DNA of 41,024 bases from the NCBI GenBank assembly GCA_014382665.1, contig JACNJH010000125.1, positions 1 to 41,024 on the forward strand, written 5' to 3'. Below are positions 1 through 4,999 of this stretch, piece by piece (position 1 is the first letter of the stretch; every line of letters begins with the position of its first letter). Source of the DNA: Candidatus Desulfatibia profunda (GTDB lineage Bacteria > Desulfobacterota > Desulfobacteria > Desulfobacterales > UBA11574). The notes beneath the pieces were generated by a model. It was not told the origin of the DNA. It saw only the letters and a program-made list of their open reading frames with translations, and searched no databases. The position numbers and the translations under genes are program-made.

Positions 1-163
1 GCTGTTTCTTGGTTGGTTTTTTCTGTGGCCCACGCACCCGTGACGGCATATTGGGATGTGCCTTCCTAACAGGCTGCATCTGAGATAACATTTTATTAGA
101 AAGCGGTGGAGATTCCACGGCATCCCAATCTTCTTGTTTTATGTGGTCAGGTTTTTTCTTCAT
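1..163 (-). CDS. brnA: BrnA-family antitoxin (DUF4415), 3' end beyond the left edge
   Basis: The first 54 codons are present; the gene runs off the left edge. The N-terminus has the DUF4415/BrnA pattern: EDWDAVESPPLS, a Met/Pro-rich linker, then RGPQKKPTK just before the expected ribbon-helix-helix DNA-binding part, which lies outside the window. BrnA neutralises the BrnT ribonuclease and represses its own operon. Its ATG at 163 lies inside the 3' end of the upstream brnT (17-base overlap), so the two are probably translationally coupled. The family call is recognition from memory of BrnA N-termini; the missing C-terminus cannot be judged. Confidence 0.8.
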   Translation of the reverse strand, partial: MKKKPDHIKQEDWDAVESPPLSNKMLSQMQPVRKAHPNMPSRVRGPQKKPTKKQ

Positions 164-416
164 AACATTCTCTCTCGCGTTTATTGGCCTTGCGAAGGCT
201 AATCAGGCGGATATTTCCAGCGCGCACAGTATATGTAAGAACATGGAGACGGTTACCGATAAAACCAAGAGCAACCCAACGTTTTTCGCTGTAATTCAAG
301 CGGTCATCAACAGTTTCGATGGCCGATGACCAGTCAAAATGTTCGGCATCTATAAAATCGACGTCGTGTTTAGTAAGGTTGGCAACTCTTTTGTTTTCGT
401 CCCATTCATATTTCAT
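147..416 (-). CDS. brnT: BrnT-family toxin
   Basis: This 89-residue protein has the BrnT layout: N-terminal YEWDENKRVANLTKHDVDF (the W-D-x-x-K-x-x-x-N-x-x-K-H signature), a central RWVALGFIG strand and a C-terminal IRLISLRKANKRE helix carrying the conserved Arg/Lys residues. BrnT toxins are RelE-fold endoribonucleases that stop translation. The gene overlaps the following brnA and has its own strong promoter and twin palindromic operators at 430-475. It is the last complete cassette gene at the left side of the array; its own attC would lie outside the window. Confidence 0.88.
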   Translation of the reverse strand: MKYEWDENKRVANLTKHDVDFIDAEHFDWSSAIETVDDRLNYSEKRWVALGFIGNRLHVLTYTVRAGNIRLISLRKANKRERECYEEKT

Positions 417-429
417 GCGCGGAAATTAT

Positions 430-475
430 ATTGTAACCACAATAAATAACCTTGTCAAACAAATTGTAACTACAA
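430..475 (-). promoter_or_regulatory. brnT-brnA promoter with two palindromic operators
   Basis: Read on the minus strand: -35 TTGACA (458-453), a 17-base spacer and -10 TACAAT (435-430). Two near-identical 12-base palindromes, TTGTAACCACAA (431-442) and TTGTAACTACAA (464-475) on the plus strand, lie 33 bases apart, about three helical turns. One covers the -10 box and the other sits just upstream of the -35 box. This is the layout expected for autorepression by BrnA; the assignment to BrnA is inference. Confidence 0.72.
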
Positions 476-602
476 ATTAATAAGGAATTTAACGTAGTGC
501 TGATAACTTTTGTATTTGTTTCTGTAAAGAAATACCATACCATGTCCCTGCTTGTCTCGTGAGAGAATGTGATACACAGCATTTTCGAATTCAATGCGCA
601 GC

Positions 603-702
603 GGTTAACGCCAATCCCATTTAGACAGCATTTTAATAACGGCATTTCAAATTGATATTCTAATCAAGGTCTGACCCCATTTCCCCCAGTGACAGGTTCG
701 CC
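603..702 (-). other. attC-like site, degenerate (after antitoxin at 711-965)
   Basis: On the minus strand the R'' box GGCGAAC (702-696) starts eight bases after the antitoxin stop. It is the exact complement of the box GTTCGCC at this cassette's own 5' boundary (1270-1264). The sequence next to it, plus-strand AGTGACAGGTTCG, resembles the same position of the other attC sites here. The likely R' box is GTTAACC (609-603). The middle does not fold like the other sites and includes the stretch AATCAAGGTCTGACCCC (662-678), which resembles motifs around REP-type (Y1) transposases. The site may have been interrupted, hence the low confidence. Confidence 0.45.
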
Positions 703-710
703 CACTTCCA

Positions 711-965
711 CTATTGAGTCGCTTGCAGCTCCTCTCGAACGACCCGACGAAGGACCTCTTCGAGGGGCTGCTCCTGACGCTCCATGTATGTGCGGAGGGC
801 GTCGTTAAGCATCGACTGGTAGTTGCCCCCACCTTGTTCCTCTACCTTGGAACGGAACCAATCGACAATGTCACGGTCAAGTCGAATGGTGATCCGAACT
901 TTCTTTCCAGAAGGAGGAAGTACGGCACCACGTTCACCTTTACTAAAATCATATTTCGCCTTCAT
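711..965 (-). CDS. Ribbon-helix-helix antitoxin of a BrnT system
   Basis: An 84-residue protein starting with YDFSKGERG and continuing with RITIRLDRDIVDWFRSKVEE, a ribbon-helix-helix core (strand plus two helices), then a Gln/Glu-rich tail. The same YDFSKGERG opening occurs in the antitoxin at 1401-1601, so the two are paralogues. Its start lies inside the last codons of the upstream brnT reading frame (ATG at 965, toxin stop at 949), the usual toxin-first order. The toxin is interrupted by an amber codon while this antitoxin is intact. It is the last gene of a cassette whose attC R'' box follows at 702. Confidence 0.8.
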   Translation of the reverse strand: MKAKYDFSKGERGAVLPPSGKKVRITIRLDRDIVDWFRSKVEEQGGGNYQSMLNDALRTYMERQEQPLEEVLRRVVREELQATQ

Positions 966-1215
966 ATTGTTTCACCTCATAGTGCACAGCCTTGCGTGCG
1001 GAAATGATCCGGATGTTGTCCCCCCGCCACGTGTAAACCACCACTAGAATACGGCCGAAGGCGTCCATTCCAATGGTGACATAGCGTTGTTCGCCACGCC
1101 GGAAATCCTAAAGCGTCACGGCGTTTGGATCTTCGAAGACCGCGAATGTATCGGCGAACGATATGCCGTGTTTGGACTGATTCTCTTTGGCCTTCGATTT
1201 ATCCCATTCAAACAT
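949..1215 (-). pseudogene. brnT: BrnT-family toxin with in-frame amber stop
   Basis: Reading from ATG at 1215 gives MFEWDKSKAKENQSKHGISF, a clear BrnT start, then a TAG codon at 1110-1108 (codon 36), then in the same frame RYVTIGMDAFGRILVVVYTW and IRIISARKA, a complete BrnT C-terminus. The total is 89 codons including the normal stop, the length of the intact brnT at 147-416. No frameshift is present, so one base change would restore the gene. Either it is an inactivated toxin with a surviving antitoxin, or the TAG is read through. TAG decoding (for example as pyrrolysine) is known in some anaerobes, but nothing here supports it. Confidence 0.82.
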
Positions 1216-1224
1216 AGCATCCTA

Positions 1225-1254
1225 TAAGTATGCACACTCGTATGCACATGTCAA
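1225..1254 (-). promoter_or_regulatory. Promoter and repeat operator of the broken brnT unit
   Basis: On the minus strand: -35 TTGACA (1254-1249) and an 18-base spacer to TACTTA (1230-1225). The spacer contains two direct copies of GTATGCACA (plus 1228-1236 and 1240-1248), 12 bases apart, a likely antitoxin-binding site overlapping the promoter. The promoter starts ten bases inside the cassette boundary at 1264, so the cassette carries its own expression signal. Confidence 0.55.
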
Positions 1255-1263
1255 GTTTTCTAT

Positions 1264-1391
1264 GGCGAACGCTGGAATTGAGCAGCGCCGCAAAAGGGCT
1301 AAAATACCTATCTGAAGGAATTATATTTCCTGAAGCTCGACCTGCTTAATTCGCACCGGTTTTAGGCGTCTGCTCAAATGATATGTTCGCC
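1264..1391 (-). other. attC site (128 bases)
   Basis: Minus-strand order: R'' GGCGAAC (1391-1385), L'' region TTTGAGCAGACGCC, a long inner part, L' region GGCGCTGCTCAATTCCA, and R' GTTCGCC (1270-1264). The two ends pair (GGCGAAC with GTTCGCC; TGAGCA with TGCTCA; CGCC with GGCG) with bulged bases, the known attC architecture. R' is GTTCGCC rather than the textbook GTTRRRY, differing at its fourth base. The site begins ten bases after the antitoxin stop at 1401. Confidence 0.75.
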
Positions 1392-1400
1392 GAAGGTGAT

Positions 1401-1601
1401 TTATTCCATAGCCTCGGCGATCTTTATGTCACCCCTGAGCAGTTCGTTCACTACTGAGGATCGATCAATCCCCTTCTTCGAAGCGATTTTCTCTACAAAG
1501 GCTGAGACTTCCTCATCAAGATAAATGGGAATGTTCAGCTTCATATCTGGACGATAAAACTTGCCTCTTTCACCTTTTGAAAAATCATATTCTTTTCTCA
1601 T
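1401..1601 (-). CDS. Ribbon-helix-helix antitoxin of a BrnT system
   Basis: A 66-residue protein, MRKEYDFSKGERGKFYRPD, followed by the RHH-type core KLNIPIYLDEEVSAFVEKIA and a short acidic tail. It shares the YDFSKGERG opening with the antitoxin at 711-965. The ATG at 1601 overlaps the toxin stop as ATGA; an in-frame ATG at 1607 is possible but has no better ribosome binding site. The attC R'' box begins ten bases after its stop, so it closes its cassette. Confidence 0.8.
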   Translation of the reverse strand: MRKEYDFSKGERGKFYRPDMKLNIPIYLDEEVSAFVEKIASKKGIDRSSVVNELLRGDIKIAEAME

Positions 1602-1900
1602 GAGCATTCACCGTATTTTTTGGTTTCTTGTTTTGTAGCTTTCCGGCTTGAAATAATCCTGATCGTGACATCATGTTCACTTTCTTCTCGAAATGTATGG
1701 ATAACAATCAGTAACCTTCCTTTCTCCGAAATACCCAAAGTTATCCATCTATCCTCACTTTCACTGTGGTCTGGATCAAATATGGAAAGTGCCTTTGAAT
1801 CTCTAAATACCGTTGCTGCTTCGTCAAAGGTTATACCATGTTTGTCTCGATTGTCATGGGCCTTTCTTGGATCCCACTCGAAATTGTAATTTATGTCCAT
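1598..1900 (-). CDS. brnT: BrnT-family toxin
   Basis: A 100-residue protein with FEWDPRKAHDNRDKHGITF, the DPDHSESEDRWITLG centre and the C-terminal IRIISSRKATKQE helix, all standard BrnT features and complete. ATG 1900 is preferred; a TTG two codons upstream is possible. No clear promoter was found in front of it. The space where this cassette's boundary and the preceding cassette's attC should be is filled by the 16-bp inverted repeat at 1938-2009. Confidence 0.87.
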   Translation of the reverse strand: MDINYNFEWDPRKAHDNRDKHGITFDEAATVFRDSKALSIFDPDHSESEDRWITLGISEKGRLLIVIHTFREESEHDVTIRIISSRKATKQETKKYGECS

Positions 1901-1937
1901 TTTCAATACTCATCTGGTTTTGCGTGTTTTGTGTTTT

Positions 1938-2009
1938 GGGGACGTTGGTGAAAGATTGACAAAATTTCTCCTGATCACATAAACATTTCAACTTTTCACC
2001 AACGTCCCC
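1938..2009. repeat. 16-bp perfect inverted repeat replacing an attC site
   Basis: GGGGACGTTGGTGAAA (1938-1953) and its exact complement (1994-2009) flank a 40-base centre. The right arm ends in the stop codon of the gene at 2009-2326. There is no T-run on either strand, so it does not look like a terminator. It resembles palindromic repeats (REP/MITE-like) linked with Y1 transposases, judged from memory only. It stands where the attC between two cassettes is expected. Confidence 0.6.
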
Positions 2010-2326
2010 TATGTCACTTCTTCTGGCCAATGCTCAGGCGCAGAATCAATACGCTGAGGCCACGGTAAGACACGGTAATCATGGTGGGCGTCTGGACCGA
2101 AGCCATGTTCGTTTGAAGACCATAAAACCATGACATAGCCAGCACAGTTTTCACACTTGAGAGTATCAAAATTGAGCTTCTTGGAAGAGTTTGGTTTCTT
2201 TTTCGTTGCATGAAAAGCTGTACTAAAATTCCCTTTTTCAAAACAGAAAGGGCATTGAATCTGATATGTTGCTAATTCACCGCCCCGATAGCCCGACCAC
2301 TCCCCTAATTCCCACCAGCTACTCAT
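2009..2326 (-). CDS. Hypothetical cassette protein, zinc-ribbon-like
   Basis: A 105-residue protein of unknown function. It has two Cys pairs, CPFC (about residues 25-28) and CENC (about 58-61), spaced like a zinc ribbon, with many aromatic residues in the second half (PWPQRIDSAPEHWPEE). It somewhat resembles the N-terminal zinc-binding part of DUF4145 proteins, so it could be a shortened relative; this is a guess. The start is supported by GGAGAATTAAGG before ATG 2326. Its 5' cassette boundary is GTTATAA at 2382-2376; its own attC is missing and its stop codon lies at the end of an inverted repeat. Confidence 0.6.
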   Translation of the reverse strand: MSSWWELGEWSGYRGGELATYQIQCPFCFEKGNFSTAFHATKKKPNSSKKLNFDTLKCENCAGYVMVLWSSNEHGFGPDAHHDYRVLPWPQRIDSAPEHWPEEVT

Positions 2327-2375
2327 CCTTAATTCTCCGACTATACATTTGAAAGGAAATAATTATCTATGAGCT

Positions 2376-2479
2376 TTATAACGGTTGAAGTGAGCTGCGG
2401 CCCCCATGAATGCCAAGTTTGTAAGGCCTTTACGTAAAACCGCTGTTTACAAGCCGTCAGCTCAACTGATTGGTTCTGC
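2376..2479 (-). other. attC site (104 bases)
   Basis: Minus-strand order: R'' GCAGAAC (2479-2473), L'' AGTTGAGCTGACGGC, an inner loop of about 50 bases, L' GCCGCAGCTCACTTCAA and R' GTTATAA (2382-2376). The L arms pair as GAGCTG/CAGCTC and CGGC/GCCG with single-base bulges. R'' is complementary at six of seven bases to the box GTTCTGA at the 5' boundary of this cassette (2946-2940). The site begins in the stop codon of the gene at 2479-2928. Confidence 0.75.
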
Positions 2480-2928
2480 TAAACTTTTGTTGCATGATTA
2501 AGTATTAAATCACCAATCCCTATATGAAAAGATGCCTTCACTGTTATCGAATTCGATAATGGGATTTCAGTAATATAAAGGGTTTTGGCCTCTTCGTCAT
2601 CCATCGGGAAAAAATGAGCACCTGGCTCTGAGTGCAAGAAAAAGTCCCCAGACAAAACTCCACATTTCGGACAAGTATTGGCAAAGTATTTATGTTCAGC
2701 CGTTTTTGAATACTTGAGCTTGAATGTTGGAACTCGCTTTTGAATAAATGAGAGTATTTCAATAGGAAGCTCATCAATATCCGTTAAGATACATATATCA
2801 TCATCTGCATCTTCGACCTTAGGCGCTAAAAAAGCAACCACAGGCATTTTAGTTTCACATCGCCAACATAAAATCTTTTTGCCGATTAAATATAATGGTG
2901 GCCTAATTTTTAGTTCATTCTCGTGCAT
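2479..2928 (-). CDS. Hypothetical cassette protein with two Cys-x-x-Cys motifs
   Basis: A 149-residue protein with no family I recognise. CWRC near residue 21 and CPKC near residue 85 suggest a metal-binding knuckle; both are followed by hydrophobic strands. No signal peptide or membrane helix is evident, so it is probably cytoplasmic. It is alone in its cassette: boundary box GTTCTGA at 2946-2940 in front, attC R'' at its stop codon behind. Single orphan genes of unknown function are typical of integron cassettes. Confidence 0.6.
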   Translation of the reverse strand: MHENELKIRPPLYLIGKKILCWRCETKMPVVAFLAPKVEDADDDICILTDIDELPIEILSFIQKRVPTFKLKYSKTAEHKYFANTCPKCGVLSGDFFLHSEPGAHFFPMDDEEAKTLYITEIPLSNSITVKASFHIGIGDLILNHATKV

Positions 2929-2939
2929 ATTTTATTGGT

Positions 2940-3010
2940 TCAGAACGTGGAATTGAGATGCGTGGAAATGCGCCAGCATTTATGCGTCATTCTCAAATGA
3001 CTTGTTCGAC
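2940..3010 (-). other. attC site (71 bases) overlapping a coding 3' end
   Basis: Minus-strand order: R'' GTCGAAC (3010-3004), L'' ATTTGAGAATGACGCAT, loop, L' ATGCGTGG-side arm with TCTCAATTCCAC, R' GTTCTGA (2946-2940). TTGAGA/TCTCAA and AAATGC/GCATT pair with bulges. R'' is the exact seven-base complement of GTTCGAC at the cassette's 5' boundary (3626-3620). The last ten codons and stop of the antitoxin at 2980-3288 are written by this site. Confidence 0.72.
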
Positions 3011-3288
3011 TTTGGTTTTTCAATAAGCCTTCCTGTTACAAATCGATGCAGGATGCTGGATATTAGTGTTTGATAAGGCATGCCATCTTCAACAGCCCTT
3101 GTTTGAAGCTCTTCAAGTACCATGGATGAGATCCGAATATTTACTCGCTTATCCTTTTTTAAAGTCTGACGTGCGTACCCTCTATGTTTTTCGATTTCTT
3201 CTTCAAGGTTTTTTACGGATTTCCATTCTCCCCGTTCATAACTATCAAGAATATCCTTTTCTTCTTTATCAAGCTTTATTTTAGCCAT
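2980..3288 (-). CDS. CopG/RHH-type antitoxin
   Basis: A 102-residue protein. The N-terminal half is charged (LDKEEKDILDSYERGEW, then a Lys/Glu-rich helix), and the C-terminal half has the ribbon-helix-helix core RVNIRISSMVLEELQTRA followed by PYQTLISSILHRFV, as in longer CopG-type antitoxins. ATG 3288 is chosen because GGAGG (3298-3294) precedes it at ideal distance; an earlier in-frame start would bypass that site. It follows the toxin at 3290-3562 with nearly touching ends. Its last residues (KSNKSFENDA) are encoded within the attC site. Confidence 0.82.
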   Translation of the reverse strand: MAKIKLDKEEKDILDSYERGEWKSVKNLEEEIEKHRGYARQTLKKDKRVNIRISSMVLEELQTRAVEDGMPYQTLISSILHRFVTGRLIEKPKSNKSFENDA

Positions 3289-3289
3289 T

Positions 3290-3562
3290 TCATCCTCCCA
3301 AATACTCACGAGTCGCTTTTCGACTAGGAATTATTGTTTTTAAAAATTTACCTTCCTCATCCTCAACAAATGGAACCAGATAAGCATAGTCTTTGATTTT
3401 GACAACCAGCATTTGCTGATTCGGATAGTTAGATTGATTCGGGTGTTCAACTACATCGAGAAGGTCACCACGTTCAATGTGTAGGATTACTTGTTCAAAA
3501 CCTATGCCGCGTTCAGCTTTAAGTTTTTCATTTTTTTCATGATTCCATTTATAATATGTCAT
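3290..3562 (-). CDS. BrnT-like toxin
   Basis: A 90-residue protein beginning YYKWNHEKNEKLKAERGIGF, a divergent form of the BrnT W-x-x-x-K start, with MLVVKIKDYAYLVPFVED as the central strands and TIIPSRKATREYLGG as the conserved C-terminal Arg/Lys helix. It probably acts as an endoribonuclease toxin of the RelE fold. A paired CopG-type antitoxin follows with overlapping signals. Promoter at 3570-3598. It differs clearly from the other BrnT proteins here, so it was probably acquired separately. Confidence 0.82.
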   Translation of the reverse strand: MTYYKWNHEKNEKLKAERGIGFEQVILHIERGDLLDVVEHPNQSNYPNQQMLVVKIKDYAYLVPFVEDEEGKFLKTIIPSRKATREYLGG

Positions 3563-3569
3563 AATAAAT

Positions 3570-3598
3570 ATTTAAGCACGATGTGTGCCATATGTCAA
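3570..3598 (-). promoter_or_regulatory. Promoter of the toxin-antitoxin pair at 2980-3562
   Basis: Minus strand: -35 TTGACA (3598-3593), 17-base spacer, -10 TTAAAT (3575-3570). A small inverted repeat GCAC-N5-GTGC (plus 3576-3588) lies in the spacer and two copies of CATATG flank the -35 box, so it may be an antitoxin operator. It lies inside the cassette, about 22 bases from the boundary box at 3620. Confidence 0.62.
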
Positions 3599-3619
3599 CA
3601 TATGAAGTGATGTTTTGAG

Positions 3620-3691
3620 GTCGAACGAAAAGCTCACAAGACGGCTATGAAGCGCAGCGGAATAGCCGTCTTGTGCAGCGCCATGTTCGCA
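3620..3691 (-). other. attC site (72 bases) with a 14-bp perfect stem
   Basis: Minus-strand order: R'' TGCGAAC (3691-3685), then CACAAGACGGCTAT paired perfectly with its complement (plus 3635-3648 and 3662-3675), a 13-base loop, and R' GTTCGAC (3626-3620). The outer CGAAC/GTTCG boxes pair across unpaired spacers of eight and nine bases, as in attC folded strands. R'' matches the box GTTCGTG at the front of this cassette (4247-4241) at five of seven positions. Confidence 0.72.
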
Positions 3692-3701
3692 CTTTCCTTG
3701 T

Positions 3702-4226
3702 TTATAATTCAATCCTTTTTCGAATGGTATCAGGCAGTTGATTTGTTAAATTTGGAAAGGATTCAATTAATCGCAGAATGTCTGCCAGATCCTTCTGCCG
3801 TTTGCTCATGCGCCTTTCGGTGTCGGAATACGCCCAAATCTTGCCTTTGAGGACATCCTTAACATCCGCAACCATCATATCGTAGCCCAGCACATTGTGA
3901 GCTTTTGCTCTTGGAATAAAAGCTTGATACCTTGAATCCGTCCGAAGCTGGATTCTCAAATCCGAGTCGCTGGAGCTTAAATTGATGCTATGCTCAAAAT
4001 GTTGAATCTTGAAATGTTTTGCGCTTACCTTGCAGACCGGTTCAATATCCTTGACGGCGATGATGACGTCTAAATCAAGGCTGACAACCGGTTCCGCATA
4101 AGCATTCACTGCCAGACCTCCGATAACGCAATAACCAGCGCCTATTTTAGATATTGCGTCTAAAAAAATCTGCAAAACATCGACCTTTCCATTTGATACG
4201 GCCTTTAAGAATTCTTTTTTCGTCAT
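3702..4226 (-). CDS. Nucleotidyltransferase (MNT/AbiEii-like fold), cassette gene
   Basis: A 174-residue protein. GGLAVNAYAEPVVSLDLDVII (residues about 36-56) has the GG...D-x-D pattern of the DNA-polymerase-beta-type nucleotidyltransferase fold. The rest includes DVLKGKIWAYSD and KRQKDLADILRLIE, typical of AbiEii/DUF6036-like proteins in which the Lys/Asp segment binds NTP. Such proteins often belong to toxin-antitoxin or phage-defence modules; no partner gene is next to it. The ATG at 4226 fits the start of the conserved fold. Only 29 bases separate it from the pyrF stop, and an attC site follows its stop. Confidence 0.72.
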   Translation of the reverse strand: MTKKEFLKAVSNGKVDVLQIFLDAISKIGAGYCVIGGLAVNAYAEPVVSLDLDVIIAVKDIEPVCKVSAKHFKIQHFEHSINLSSSDSDLRIQLRTDSRYQAFIPRAKAHNVLGYDMMVADVKDVLKGKIWAYSDTERRMSKRQKDLADILRLIESFPNLTNQLPDTIRKRIEL

Positions 4227-4240
4227 TTTTTTGCTTCTCA

Positions 4241-4247
4241 CACGAAC
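4241..4247 (-). other. Cassette boundary box GTTCGTG next to pyrF
   Basis: On the minus strand GTTCGTG lies nine bases after the pyrF stop and 15 bases before the nucleotidyltransferase ATG. It has the form and position of the R-type crossover box at the front of a cassette and partly matches the R'' box TGCGAAC after that gene. No integrase gene or attI-like region is seen beside it. It could be an attI remnant or a secondary insertion site. Confidence 0.4.
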
Positions 4248-4255
4248 AAAAAGTA

Positions 4256-4978
4256 TTAAAAAAGAACCGTCTCGATCTCCCGGGCGATGCGAAGGGCGGC
4301 CTCTTTGGGGTCGGCGGCGTCCCGGATGGGACGTCCGATCACCAGATAATCGGCGCCGTTTTGAATGGCCTGGGCCGGGGTTGTCACGCGCTGCTGGTCG
4401 TCTTTGGACATACCGTCCCAATCGGGCCGTATTCCCGGCGTGACCGCAACAAAATCTTTTCCCAGGTTGTTTTTGATCATCCTGACTTCCAGCCCGGAGC
4501 AGACAACGCCGGTGCAGCCGGCAGCCTTGGCCATGGCAGCCCGCTTTAGCACCAGGCTGGACAGGTCGGCGGAAAATTCTTTGACAAATCCGGCCGCAGC
4601 AATGTCCTGGCCCGCAACACTGGTCAGCACCGTAATCCCTAAAACGCCGACCCGCCCGCGGCCGGCCGCAACCGCCGCCTCCAGCATCCGCGGGCTTTCT
4701 CCGCAATGAACCGTGGCAAAGGCCACCCCCAATTCCGCAATGCGCTCCATGGCGCGGGCAACCGTTGCCGGAATGTCATGCAGTTTTAAATCCAGAAACA
4801 CACCGGCGGCATCGGAGGCGTTGATGAAATGGATGATTTCCGGTCCGGACCGGATAAAAAGCTCCAGGCCGACCTTGAACAGGCCCACCGAGCCGGAAAG
4901 CAGCTCGACGTAGTATTTGGCGGCCTCGACCGAGGGGACATCCAGCGGGAAAATGATATGGTCTTTAGCTTGTCTCAT
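4256..4978 (-). CDS. pyrF: Orotidine 5'-phosphate decarboxylase
   Basis: Catalyses the last step of UMP synthesis, OMP to UMP plus CO2. The TIM-barrel signatures are present: FPLDVPSVEAA at the N-terminus, DLKLHDIP with the catalytic Lys and the Asp residues, VTPGIRP, and the phosphate-binding GADYLVIGRPI near the C-terminus. Length about 240 residues is normal. ATG 4978 (MRQAKDHIIF) fits the family start; in-frame ATGs at 4990 and 4999 are possible, the latter preceded by AAGG. It stands alone and is followed on the same strand by the cassette array, whose first gene may be read by transcription from here. Confidence 0.93.
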   Translation of the reverse strand: MRQAKDHIIFPLDVPSVEAAKYYVELLSGSVGLFKVGLELFIRSGPEIIHFINASDAAGVFLDLKLHDIPATVARAMERIAELGVAFATVHCGESPRMLEAAVAAGRGRVGVLGITVLTSVAGQDIAAAGFVKEFSADLSSLVLKRAAMAKAAGCTGVVCSGLEVRMIKNNLGKDFVAVTPGIRPDWDGMSKDDQQRVTTPAQAIQNGADYLVIGRPIRDAADPKEAALRIAREIETVLF

Positions 4979-4999
4979 CTCAGATCCCATATATCCCAT

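Noticed and set aside
1108-1110. Pyrrolysine insertion at the TAG of the broken brnT
   Set aside because: BrnT toxins are not known to use pyrrolysine and no pyl gene is visible; simple nonsense mutation is more likely.
1992-2009. The 16-bp inverted repeat as a transcription terminator
   Set aside because: No T-run follows the stem on either strand and the loop is 40 bases.
2376-3691. The attC-like sites as ordinary REP elements or terminators
   Set aside because: Their ends carry GAAC/GTTC boxes at fixed positions relative to stops and starts, lack T-runs, and match cassette entry boxes; independent REPs would not.
1-4250. CRISPR array
   Set aside because: No regularly spaced identical repeats; the repeated signals are boundary boxes hundreds of bases apart.
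3702-4706. A 334-residue minus-strand frame covering the nucleotidyltransferase and part of pyrF
   Set aside because: Its first 160 residues are the wrong frame of pyrF, with Arg/Gly/Pro-rich nonsense composition. The real gene starts at ATG 4226.
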